Below, piece after piece: positions 6,372-12,966 of a stretch of DNA of 21,505 nt. The notes under the pieces are model-generated. The model had not been told where the DNA came from, did not search any database, and saw only the letters and a program-made list of their open reading frames with translations. Position 1 is the stretch's first letter. Each line of letters starts with the position of its first letter. Origin of the DNA: Oscillospiraceae bacterium (GTDB lineage Bacteria > Bacillota > Clostridia > Oscillospirales > Oscillospiraceae); NCBI GenBank assembly GCA_012513005.1, contig JAAZCZ010000009.1:1-21505 (forward strand), written 5' to 3'. Position numbers and translations under genes: made by a program.

Positions 6372-6911
6372 ATGATGAGCGATAAAAAACACATACTAAT
6401 CTGCGGCGAGCGGGGAGTCGGCAAAAGCACGCTTATAGAAAAACTGCTAAAAGAAATAAAAATCCCCATCTATGGTTTTTTCACAAAGCGATTGGCTGCT
6501 GACGAAACAGGCTTTCACCCTATTTACATACACGAAGCGGGTGAAAAAAGCCGCAGCTACGAAGAATCTAATCTAATCGGCACCTGCGATTCCAAGATAC
6601 ACAATGTCACAATCGAGGTATTTGACACCCTTGGGGCGAAGTACATAAAAAAAGCAAAGCCCGGCGGCATTATCGTAATGGATGAGCTGGGATTTATGGA
6701 GGCAAAGTCAGAGCCCTTTGTAAATGCCGTAAAGTCAGCCTTGCAAGGGGATATTCCGGTTATTGCAGCAGTAAAATCCCGCTTTGATGTGCCGTTTCTA
6801 AACGAGGTACGCAGCAGCCCAAAGGCAGAGCTATACATGATAGACGAGCAAAACAGAAACGAGCTATATGAAAAGCTTCTGCCGATAGTCAGAAAATGGA
6901 ATAATATATAA
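6372..6911 (+). CDS. THEP1-like nucleoside-triphosphatase (NTPase_1 family)
   Basis: 179 residues. A P-loop GERGVGKST (Lys18) and a Walker B strand GGIIVMDELGFME with the acidic pair Asp-Glu mark the NTPase_1/THEP1 family; RSSPKAELYMIDEQNRNEL and the C-terminal helix also suit it. Members hydrolyse NTPs in vitro, and their cellular role is not well known. In Clostridia I recall relatives lying in clusters for uptake of iron complexes or corrinoids, as here, where the gene begins 16 bases after the substrate-binding protein. ATG 6372 and ATG 6375 are both possible, and no clear ribosome binding site is seen, so translation may have been coupled to the upstream gene. The frame and motifs are complete, so it appears intact although its partners are broken. 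Confidence 0.8.
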   Translation: MMSDKKHILICGERGVGKSTLIEKLLKEIKIPIYGFFTKRLAADETGFHPIYIHEAGEKSRSYEESNLIGTCDSKIHNVTIEVFDTLGAKYIKKAKPGGIIVMDELGFMEAKSEPFVNAVKSALQGDIPVIAAVKSRFDVPFLNEVRSSPKAELYMIDEQNRNELYEKLLPIVRKWNNI

Positions 6912-6929
6912 ACTAAACAGTAGTACAAA

Positions 6930-6964
6930 GCCCTGTGAGCTTGCTTTTAGCATTCTCACAGGGC
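6930..6964 (+). terminator. Terminator after the NTPase gene
   Basis: Perfect 10-bp stem GCCCTGTGAG (6930-6939) with CTCACAGGGC (6955-6964), with a further TGC/GCA pairing in the loop. It is followed by AAATTATTT, a modest T run. Confidence 0.7.
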
Positions 6965-6998
6965 AAATTATTTAAGAAAATTTAAAGCTATTAGATAG

Positions 6999-7026
6999 TC
7001 GAAAAAACAAGGTTTTGTGGTATAAT
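6999..7026 (+). promoter_or_regulatory. Promoter of the TRIC-family gene
   Basis: TGG-TATAAT (7018-7026) is an extended -10; TCGAAA (6999-7004) at 16 bases is a weak -35, as is usual for extended -10 promoters. The ATG is 33 bases downstream. Confidence 0.65.
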
Positions 7027-7059
7027 ACAGACGAAATATTAATTCGGCGGGGGCTATGT

Positions 7060-7734
7060 ATGGAAACAACCATGCTGATATTGGAAATAATAGGCACAAT
7101 AGCATTTGCGGTCTCAGGTGCATTAGCGGCAACAAGGCACAGCTTAGATATATTAGGCATAATAATTGTTGCAGTCACAACTGCAGTAGGAGGCGGAGCA
7201 ATAAGGGATTTAACAGTAGGCATAACACCGCCCACAGTTTTCACAAACCCGATATATTTAATAGTCGCGCTGCTTACCTGCGTGGTTTTTATAATCTGGC
7301 AGCTGCTGATAAGAAGCGACTGGAAGCTCTGGAAGAAAATCCCGGCACAGTTTTTCGAAAAGGCATTCAATTTAACAGACGCAATAGGGCTCGGAGTTTT
7401 CACAGTAAGCGGAGCGGCAGTTGCTGCTAAAATGGGACACGAAAACAATTTTGTGCTTGTTATATTTGTCGGCGCAATAACGGGAGTGGGCGGCGGCATA
7501 CTCAGAGATCTCTTCACAGGGCAAATTCCCGCCATCTTCACAAAGCACATATATGCCTTAGCCTCGCTCATTGGCGCTATTACATATTACTTCCTGCGCA
7601 CGGCGATCGACAGGCAGGCAGCTATGCTTTTGGTCGTGGTGCTTGTAGTGATAATAAGGCTCATATCAGCCAAATACAAAATAAGCCTGCCCAAACTCAG
7701 TGCCAACATAGAAAATAAAAAACCAAAACAGTAA
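7060..7734 (+). CDS. TRIC/YicG-type (UPF0126) membrane protein
   Basis: 224 residues, about seven membrane segments built of two homologous halves. Each half has the family signature: TAVGGGAIRDLTVG (first) and TGVGGGILRDLFTG (second), each followed by P and a hydrophobic helix. The first helix is ILEIIGTIAFAVSGALAATR. Prokaryotic TRIC homologues form trimers conducting monovalent cations, and some YicG relatives have been linked with amino acid (glycine) movement, so the exact substrate is not certain. Start: ATG 7060, behind GGCGGGGG; a longer in-frame TTG at 7015 overlaps the promoter and is rejected. The gene is followed after 24 bases by a HAD phosphatase with its own ribosome binding site, so they probably share a transcript. 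Confidence 0.88.
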   Translation: METTMLILEIIGTIAFAVSGALAATRHSLDILGIIIVAVTTAVGGGAIRDLTVGITPPTVFTNPIYLIVALLTCVVFIIWQLLIRSDWKLWKKIPAQFFEKAFNLTDAIGLGVFTVSGAAVAAKMGHENNFVLVIFVGAITGVGGGILRDLFTGQIPAIFTKHIYALASLIGAITYYFLRTAIDRQAAMLLVVVLVVIIRLISAKYKISLPKLSANIENKKPKQ

Positions 7735-7758
7735 AAATAAAGAAACCCGGAGATAAAA

Positions 7759-8409
7759 ATGAAATACAAAGCAGTAATATTCGACTTAGACGGCACTCTG
7801 CTGGATACATTAGACGACATAAAAGACAGCGTAAACAAAACTATGCGTGAGTTTAATCTAAAAGAGCAGAGCCGAGATGAAGTAAAAGCGCATGTGGGAA
7901 ACGGCTCAGCAAAGCTTATTGAGCTTTCTATTCCCGACGGCATTAATAACATAAATTTCGATAAAATCCTAAACTACTATTCAAATTGGTACGAGAGCCA
8001 CTGCAATATAAAAACAGCACCATACCCGGGCATAATATCCTGCATGGAAAAGCTAAAAGCAAGTGAAATATCCTGCGCAGTAGTGTCGAATAAACCGCAA
8101 AGCGCAGTAACTGAGCTATCGCAGCTGTATTTTGCCGAGCTTGCTTCAGTGGCAATAGGCGAAAGCCCGGGCATAAGGCGCAAGCCTGCACCCGACACAG
8201 TTATTAAAGCGATGGAAATGCTAAACGCAGACCCTGCAAAAACTGTCTATGTAGGAGACTCCGAGGTAGATATAAAAACAGCCGAGGCAGCCGGAATAGA
8301 CTGCATCTCTGTATTGTGGGGCTTTAGAAGCAGGGAAGAGCTTTTGCAAAATGGGGCTTCTGTTTTGGCAGAAGATGCCGGAGAGCTTATATCCGCCTTG
8401 GGATTATAG
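7759..8409 (+). CDS. HAD-family phosphatase, phosphoglycolate phosphatase-like
   Basis: 216 residues. HAD motif I is FDLDGTLLDT with nucleophile Asp9 and acid/base Asp11; motif II is SNK (VVSNKPQSAV), motif III the Lys in RRKPAPDTV, and motif IV GDSEVDIKTAEAAG. A helical cap follows motif I (residues 15-80), as in Gph/PgpM-type enzymes that remove phosphate from 2-phosphoglycolate or pyrophosphate-like substrates. Many HAD proteins of this size have other substrates, so the name is by similarity only. Start ATG 7759 is behind GGAGAT at 4 bases. It is likely co-transcribed with the TRIC-type gene in front and the deacylase gene 21 bases behind. Confidence 0.85.
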   Translation: MKYKAVIFDLDGTLLDTLDDIKDSVNKTMREFNLKEQSRDEVKAHVGNGSAKLIELSIPDGINNINFDKILNYYSNWYESHCNIKTAPYPGIISCMEKLKASEISCAVVSNKPQSAVTELSQLYFAELASVAIGESPGIRRKPAPDTVIKAMEMLNADPAKTVYVGDSEVDIKTAEAAGIDCISVLWGFRSREELLQNGASVLAEDAGELISALGL

Positions 8410-8429
8410 TTTATAAATCTGGAGCTAAT

Positions 8430-8897
8430 ATGGAAGAAAAAACAAATGTAATGCGCATACTGAGCCAAAAAAAGATTCCTTATAAATCATATTGCTACTT
8501 AGGCACCGGGGCAAAAAGCGGAATAGAGGTAGCTAAAGTGCTCTCATTAAGCCCCGATAAGGTGCACAAAACCCTTGTCACACAGGGCAAAAGCGGGGAA
8601 AACTTCGTTTTTGTTATCCCTGTTGCAGCGGAGCTTAACCTAAAAAAAGCGGCAAACGCAGTCGGAGAAAAGTCAGTGGCAATGATAAAAGAGTCAGAGC
8701 TTCTGCCGAAAACGGGCTATGTGCATGGCGGCTGCTCGCCCATCGGCATGAAAAAGCAGCTTAAAACTGTCCTGCAAACGCCAAAAACCCCTGATGATGA
8801 AATTATAATAAGCGCGGGCAAAATAGGCTATCAGGTAGAAATAAAGCCCGAGGATTTACAAAAATTAGTAAAATTTATCTACGCCGACATAGTGTGA
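8430..8897 (+). CDS. ybaK: YbaK/EbsC Cys-tRNA(Pro)/aminoacyl-tRNA deacylase
   Basis: 155 residues, the usual length. It carries the family features: catalytic Lys47 in SPDKVHKTLV, the beta strand FVFVIPVAAELNLKKAA, and the signature GYVHGGCSPIGMKK. YbaK removes Cys wrongly attached to tRNA-Pro, in trans to prolyl-tRNA synthetase, in the cytosol. Start ATG 8430 is behind GGAG at 5 bases. It follows the HAD gene by 20 bases and ends before the prfB promoter, so it closes the TRIC-HAD-deacylase run. The exact mischarged substrate is family inference. Confidence 0.9.
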   Translation: MEEKTNVMRILSQKKIPYKSYCYLGTGAKSGIEVAKVLSLSPDKVHKTLVTQGKSGENFVFVIPVAAELNLKKAANAVGEKSVAMIKESELLPKTGYVHGGCSPIGMKKQLKTVLQTPKTPDDEIIISAGKIGYQVEIKPEDLQKLVKFIYADIV

Positions 8898-8913
8898 ACA
8901 GATTTACTCGGTA

Positions 8914-8942
8914 TTTACACAAACGGCAAGATTGTATATAAT
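8914..8942 (+). promoter_or_regulatory. Promoter of prfB
   Basis: TTTACA (8914-8919), 17 bases, TATAAT (8937-8942), with the ATG 37 bases downstream and AAGGCGG in front of it. Good match to the vegetative sigma consensus. Confidence 0.75.
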
Positions 8943-8978
8943 ATCCTATTACAGACTATTACTAAGGCGGTTAAATGC

Positions 8979-10091
8979 ATGCTCGAATTTGAAAGCTACA
9001 AACAAAAACTAAACGAAAAAGTCCCTCAGCTTGAGTCACTTGGGCAGGCGCTCAAGTTAGACAAAGCCAAGGAAGAAATTGCAGAGCTTGTTGAGCAGAG
9101 TGGAAAAGACGGCTTTTGGAACGATTTAGAAAACAGCCAAAAGGTGCAAAAGCGCATACACCAGTTGCAGGATAAGTGCAGCAAATACGATAAGCTAAAT
9201 AAAACCTGTGAGGATTTATTAGTAATCTGCGAAATGGCACTCGAAGAAAACGACGATTCCATGCTGCCTGAACTAAAATCAGAATACGATAGCTTTGAGA
9301 CCTCACTCGAGCAGATGAAGCTTGGCACCCTGCTCTACGGTGAGTATGATTCAAACAATGCAATAGTCACCTTCCACGCCGGCGCAGGCGGCACAGAGGC
9401 TCAAGATTGGGCAAACATGCTCTATAGAATGATAACACGCTGGGCAGAGCGCCACGGCTTTACCTACACACTCTTAGACTGGTTAGATGGGGAAGAAGCG
9501 GGGCTAAAATCCGCAACAATCAGAATAGAAGGCGAAAACGCCTACGGATACCTAAAAAGCGAGCACGGAGTTCACAGACTTGTTAGAATTTCTCCCTTTG
9601 ACTCATCAGGCAGAAGACACACAAGCTTTGCAGCAGTCGAGGTTATGCCCGAGATGAAGGATACAGGCGAAATTGAGCTTCGTGATGACGATATAAAAAT
9701 GGACACCTTCCGTTCATCGGGTGCAGGCGGTCAAAAGGTCAATAAGACCTCAAGCGCCGTTCGTTTAACACACCTGCCCTCGGGAATTGTGGTATCAAGT
9801 CAGGTAGAGCGCAGCTATTTCCAAAACTTGGAAAACTGCAAATCAATGCTGCGTGCAAGACTTGCAGAAATAAAAGAGAGAGAGCACTTAGAAAAGGTTT
9901 CGGATATAAAGGGAGTGCAGATGAGAATAGAGTGGGGAAGCCAAATCCGCTCATATGTGTTCATGCCCTACACACTCGCAAAGGACACCAGAACAGGCTA
10001 TGAAAACGGAAACATAAACGCCGTGATGGACGGCGACATAGACGGCTTCATAACCGCTTATCTCACAATGAAGGCAGGGGAGCGTGCATAA
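8979..10091 (+). CDS. prfB: Peptide chain release factor 2
   Basis: 370 residues, normal length for RF2. The stop-codon recognition motif Ser205-Pro206-Phe207 (ISPFDSSGR) marks RF2 (UGA/UAA) rather than RF1. The catalytic loop SSGAGGQKVNKTSSAVRL has GGQ at 250-252, the same numbers as in E. coli RF2. Domain 1 is helical (residues 1-110). Most prfB genes have a +1 programmed frameshift (CUUUGA) near codon 25; here the reading frame is continuous through the matching stretch (LGQALKLDKAKEE), with no internal stop, so that autoregulation is absent. The ATG at 8979 is behind AAGGCGG. The stop codon at 10089-10091 lies one base before the next ATG, so the capA-like gene is closely coupled. Confidence 0.97.
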   Translation: MLEFESYKQKLNEKVPQLESLGQALKLDKAKEEIAELVEQSGKDGFWNDLENSQKVQKRIHQLQDKCSKYDKLNKTCEDLLVICEMALEENDDSMLPELKSEYDSFETSLEQMKLGTLLYGEYDSNNAIVTFHAGAGGTEAQDWANMLYRMITRWAERHGFTYTLLDWLDGEEAGLKSATIRIEGENAYGYLKSEHGVHRLVRISPFDSSGRRHTSFAAVEVMPEMKDTGEIELRDDDIKMDTFRSSGAGGQKVNKTSSAVRLTHLPSGIVVSSQVERSYFQNLENCKSMLRARLAEIKEREHLEKVSDIKGVQMRIEWGSQIRSYVFMPYTLAKDTRTGYENGNINAVMDGDIDGFITAYLTMKAGERA

Positions 10092-10092
10092 A

Positions 10093-11250
10093 ATGAAAAG
10101 ACTAAAATTTATAATAACTGCATTTGTGCTGCTGCTAATCTTAGCCGCAACAGGCAGCAGCCTGCATTTTTACAGAGCAGAAGAGGCAGGCACGGGGGAA
10201 AGTATAAGTAAACCGGCAGAACAGACCGCCGAACCGGCACCGCCTGCGGAAAATACAGAGCAGCCGGCGCCGCCTGCTGAAACTGCAAAACCGCCAGTGC
10301 AGCCAAAGGAATTTACAATCAGCCTAATAGGCGATATAACACCGGACACGGTAGCACATTACAAAAATACCCCTGCTGCCTACCAAAAGGTGGTAACAGA
10401 GGATAACCTCGGCTATGTATACGAAAAAACAAAGCAGTTTTTTGAAAACGACGATTTCACCATAGCCAATATGGAATGTGTGCTGAGCGACTCAGATCTA
10501 AAAGCGGCAGATAAAAACTTTGTGTTCAAAGCCCCGGCTTCATACGCCAAAATACTCACAGAGGGCAAAACCGAGTTTGTAACCATAGGCAATAACCATG
10601 TCTTAGACTACGGTCAAAAGGGCTATGACGACACAAAGGCAGCCTTAGATGCAGTCGGAGTAAAATACGCAGGCAGAGACGAATACACACTCTACACAAC
10701 AGAGAGCGGACTTAAAATCGGAGTCTATGCCGACAGCTTCTCATCCGTAGATAAGATAAAAAAAGGCATAGCAGCCCTAAAAGAAGCGGGAGCGGAGTTT
10801 ATAATAGCCGCCCTGCATTGGGGCGACGAGGGATCATATAAGATAAACGACATGCAGAAAAAGCAGGGTCATGCTGCAATAGATGCCGGAGCTGACCTTG
10901 TGTACGGCACACATCCGCACACTCTGCAACCTGTTGAAAAGTATAACGGCAAATACATATTCTACAGCATGGGTAACTGGTCCTTTGGCGGCAACACAAA
11001 CCCCCGCGATAAAGACACCGTAATAGCGCAGCTAAAGCTAAACCGCGGCGAAGACGGGATCGTTACGGTAACAGGAGTTAAGCTCATTCCCTGCGTTTCC
11101 TCGGGAGTCGAAAACGGCAACAACTACCAGCCCGCCCCCTTAGAGGAGAGCGACGAGCGATACAAGAGAGTGCTCTCTAAATTAGACGGCACATTCTCCG
11201 GTGCAAACTTAGAAATCGGCTACTCCTACGGAGTCGGTGAGTTGGGCTAA
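10093..11250 (+). CDS. CapA-like (PF09587) membrane-anchored metallophosphatase-fold protein
   Basis: 385 residues. N-terminal basic residues and a hydrophobic segment (FIITAFVLLLILAATGSSL) export and anchor the protein; no lipobox Cys is seen. Residues 34-73 are a Pro/Ala/Glu linker with a repeated APPAE unit. The CapA domain follows: IGDITPDT (Asp81), NMECVL (Glu128), TIGNNHVLDYG (Asn167-His169), LHWGDEG (His242) and YGTHPHTLQPVE (His274, His276), the metal-binding pattern of this fold. CapA/PgsA takes part in poly-gamma-glutamate synthesis or export in Bacillus, but no capB or capC is here, so the substrate is unknown; other wall-related roles are possible. ATG 10093 (one base after prfB's stop) is chosen over GTG 10084 because GGGGAG stands 10 bases before it. 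It probably shares the prfB transcript. Confidence 0.85.
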   Translation: MKRLKFIITAFVLLLILAATGSSLHFYRAEEAGTGESISKPAEQTAEPAPPAENTEQPAPPAETAKPPVQPKEFTISLIGDITPDTVAHYKNTPAAYQKVVTEDNLGYVYEKTKQFFENDDFTIANMECVLSDSDLKAADKNFVFKAPASYAKILTEGKTEFVTIGNNHVLDYGQKGYDDTKAALDAVGVKYAGRDEYTLYTTESGLKIGVYADSFSSVDKIKKGIAALKEAGAEFIIAALHWGDEGSYKINDMQKKQGHAAIDAGADLVYGTHPHTLQPVEKYNGKYIFYSMGNWSFGGNTNPRDKDTVIAQLKLNRGEDGIVTVTGVKLIPCVSSGVENGNNYQPAPLEESDERYKRVLSKLDGTFSGANLEIGYSYGVGELG

Positions 11251-11266
11251 TACAATGAAAAGCAAT

Positions 11267-11300
11267 AAAAAAATCAGGTGAATTATTAATTCACCTGATT
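11267..11300 (-). terminator. Terminator of the rplJ-rplL operon
   Basis: A perfect 13-bp stem (11272-11284 with 11288-11300, AATCAGGTGAATT) with a 3-base loop lies between two convergent genes. On the minus strand it is followed by a run of seven T, so it ends the rplJL transcript well; on the plus strand the following bases are AAAATAG, so it is poor for capA. Confidence 0.85.
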
Positions 11301-11333
11301 AAAATAGATTAAACTGTTTAAGCTGCAATAAGC

Positions 11334-11711
11334 TTATGCAAGCTCGATCTCAGCGCCGACAGCTTCAAGCTGAGCCTTAATGGCCTCGGCGTCTTCCTTG
11401 CCGATCTGCTCTTTAATCTTTGCGGGAACGCCTTCAACGAGAGCCTTTGCATCAGCAAGGCCGAGTCCTGTGATTCCACGGACTTCCTTGATGACCTTAA
11501 TCTTCTCTGCGCCGAAGCTCTTCATGACGACATCAAACTCGGTCTTCTCTTCTGCTGCTGCGGCACCTGCGCCTGCACCTGCTGCGGGAGCGGCGGCTGC
11601 TGCTGCGGAAACGCCGAATGTCTCTTCTAATGCGTGTACGAGCTCGGAAAGCTCGAGAACGGAAAGGGCCTTAATCTCTTCGATCATAGCCAATACTTTA
11701 TCACTTGCCAT
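11334..11711 (-). CDS. rplL: Ribosomal protein bL12 (L7/L12)
   Basis: 125 residues, the usual length. N-terminal dimer domain (KVLAMIEEIKALSVLELSELVHALEETFGV), a flexible Ala/Gly hinge (residues 35-57), and the C-terminal domain that binds translation GTPases (EFDVVMKSFGAEKIKVIK, EVRGITGLGLADAKALVEG). It forms the ribosomal stalk with L10. Start ATG 11711 is behind GGAGG, with 9 bases of spacing; a longer frame upstream to 11777 overlaps rplJ and is rejected. It is 34 bases downstream of rplJ, and no rpoB gene follows. Confidence 0.97.
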   Translation of the reverse strand: MASDKVLAMIEEIKALSVLELSELVHALEETFGVSAAAAAAPAAGAGAGAAAAEEKTEFDVVMKSFGAEKIKVIKEVRGITGLGLADAKALVEGVPAKIKEQIGKEDAEAIKAQLEAVGAEIELA

Positions 11712-11745
11712 TTTAATTATCCTCCAATTATTAATAAATATCCGC

Positions 11746-12279
11746 TTATTCTGCGGCTTGCGCCTCAGCGGCTTCAAGGCTGCCGCCGGACTGCTGTAAA
11801 ATTTGGCCTAATACCACGGCCAGGCTTGTAATCGGTGCCAACATGGTTCCTAAAACCACAGAGTAAACGGCTTCCTTCGACTCGAACTTCGAAAGGCTTT
11901 CGATTTCTGCAGGGCTAAGCACTCTGCCGTCCATATAGGCGGCCTTAATGTTAAACCTGTCACCGAGCTTTTTAGAATGCTTCGATAAAATGCGAAGGGG
12001 CGCAATCGGGTTCTCACGGCTTGTAGCCAGAGAAGTAGTTCCGCTCAGAACGTCGAGAAGCTCCTTGGGACCGACCTTATCGATAGCAAACCTTGCAAGT
12101 GTATTTTTAATAACACTGTACTCGACCTGCTCCTCAGATAAATCGCGGCGCAATGCTGCGTCCTCTAAGACGGTTATTCCCTTGTAGTCAACGAACACTC
12201 CGGCTTCTGCCTCGCTGATTCTAACAGCAAGCTCTTCTACCAGCTTTTGTTTTTCGCTAAGAATTTTCGGGTTGGGCAT
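11746..12279 (-). CDS. rplJ: Ribosomal protein uL10
   Basis: 177 residues. It starts MPNPKILSEKQKLVEELA and has the family core VDYKGITVLEDAALRRDL, EYSVIKNTLARFAI and GTTSLATS, then a C-terminal helix (LGTMLAPITSLAVVLGQILQ) that holds bL12 dimers. It is the base of the ribosomal stalk. ATG 12279 is behind GGAGGTG at 6 bases; a longer frame to 12354 runs into the leader and is rejected. The promoter and L10-type leader in front indicate feedback by the L10-L12 complex. rplK and rplA, usually upstream, are not here. Confidence 0.96.
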   Translation of the reverse strand: MPNPKILSEKQKLVEELAVRISEAEAGVFVDYKGITVLEDAALRRDLSEEQVEYSVIKNTLARFAIDKVGPKELLDVLSGTTSLATSRENPIAPLRILSKHSKKLGDRFNIKAAYMDGRVLSPAEIESLSKFESKEAVYSVVLGTMLAPITSLAVVLGQILQQSGGSLEAAEAQAAE

Positions 12280-12304
12280 GTATTTCACCTCCGGACTTGT
12301 GATC

Positions 12305-12410
12305 GCGCTCAAAAAAATCCCCACGTCAAAGACATGGGGGATAAAAGCAATCATAAGATGCCATCCTCGGCAGGACTTCCGCTAATGCCGCCTGCTGTCT
12401 TTGGAGCGCT
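12305..12410 (-). ncRNA. Ribosomal protein L10 leader with attenuator
   Basis: On the minus strand the region from 12410 holds the conserved GCGCTCCAAAGACAGCAGG and AAGTCCTGCCGAGG segments of the Firmicutes L10 leader, which binds the L10-L12 complex. It ends with a terminator hairpin (12318-12341: TCCCC/GGGGA arms around ACGTC-AAA-GACAT, with small mismatch) and seven T on the minus strand (12311-12317). Beyond the U run, GAGCGC (12305-12310) is complementary to GCGCTC at the 5' end (12404-12409). Attenuation by excess L10 is the known function of such leaders. Confidence 0.85.
12311..12341 (-). terminator. L10 leader attenuator hairpin
   Basis: Minus-strand TCCCCCATGTC-TTT-GACGTGGGGA followed by TTTTTTT. 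It lies 32 bases upstream of the rplJ start and would stop transcription when L10-L12 binds the leader. Confidence 0.8.
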
Positions 12411-12415
12411 TATAT

Positions 12416-12444
12416 AAGATATCAGCGCAGACACTGCTTGTCAA
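12416..12444 (-). promoter_or_regulatory. Promoter of rplJ-rplL
   Basis: Minus-strand TTGACA (12439-12444), 17 bases, TATCTT (12416-12421), with the leader starting just after. The consensus -35 suits a strong ribosomal promoter. Confidence 0.75.
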
Positions 12445-12504
12445 GCATTTTATATATAAAAACAATATAAATTTGAATAAAAAACAAGAAATGAGGGAAA
12501 CACC

Positions 12505-12885
12505 ATGGCAAATGAAAAAATACTTAAATTTTTCGACCTAAAAAACACTCCGATACTGGATCTAAAGCTTAGTGAGGAGTACAGAAACGCCGAAAAATTA
12601 GACAGATTCAGAGTCGGAGAAAATAACCTGTTCTATCGTGACGGTCTAAAAAAACGCTACATTCCGCTTTCGGAAATTGATCACGCATTTTCCAGAGTCA
12701 GAAGCATAAATACCAATGTCTGCTGCGGCAAGGCATGTATAAACACCTTCGGTCTCACACTAAACTGCAACGGCGAGGAAATCTGCGAGATAACCTCCGA
12801 ACATGAGGATGCAGTAGACGATGTATTAGAGCTCATGAAAAAGCATAACCCGCAAATCAGAATAGGCTTTAAGCCGGCAGAATAA
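12505..12885 (+). CDS. Small conserved hypothetical protein, possible PH-like fold
   Basis: 126 residues, cytosolic by lack of signal or membrane segment. It opens with NEKILKFFDLKNTPILDLKL and has a middle beta-rich part (FRVGENNLFYRDGLKKRYIPLSEIDHAFSRV, NCNGEEICEITSE), then a C-terminal helix (AVDDVLELMKKHNP). The order of beta strands then one long helix, with the FYRDG...IPLSEID pattern, resembles small bacterial pleckstrin-homology-like domains, which is a weak fold suggestion. Two Cys (CCGKAC) lie in a loop. Start ATG 12505 is behind GAGGG at 7 bases. It is divergent from rplJ and convergent with the NYN gene. I do not recognise a function. Confidence 0.7.
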   Translation: MANEKILKFFDLKNTPILDLKLSEEYRNAEKLDRFRVGENNLFYRDGLKKRYIPLSEIDHAFSRVRSINTNVCCGKACINTFGLTLNCNGEEICEITSEHEDAVDDVLELMKKHNPQIRIGFKPAE

Positions 12886-12921
12886 GAAAAAGCCAAAACA
12901 ATATAATATAAAAACAAAAAT

Positions 12922-12953
12922 ATCCTCCTGCGGAATAAAACCCGCAGGAGGAT
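12922..12953. terminator. Bidirectional terminator between convergent genes
   Basis: A perfect 12-bp stem (12922-12933 with 12942-12953, ATCCTCCTGCGG) lies between the stop of the 126-residue gene and the end of the NYN gene. A-rich sequence on the left (AAAAACAAAAAT) gives a U run on the minus strand; the plus side has TAATTAT. It probably ends both transcripts. Confidence 0.8.
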
Positions 12954-12966
12954 TAATTATATTAAT

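Noticed and set aside
5151..6911. Insertion sequence or phage as the cause of the transporter break
   Set aside because: No transposase, terminal inverted repeats or target duplication is visible at the join; a simple deletion fits better.
6972..7571. 199-codon open frame on the minus strand across the TRIC-type gene
   Set aside because: It lies antisense to a clear UPF0126 gene with two GGG-x2-RD signatures, has low-complexity Ile/Ser/Thr composition and no ribosome binding site; a shadow frame.
11380..11799. 139-codon plus-strand frame across rplL
   Set aside because: It is antisense to rplL; the Ala/Pro run mirrors the L12 hinge.
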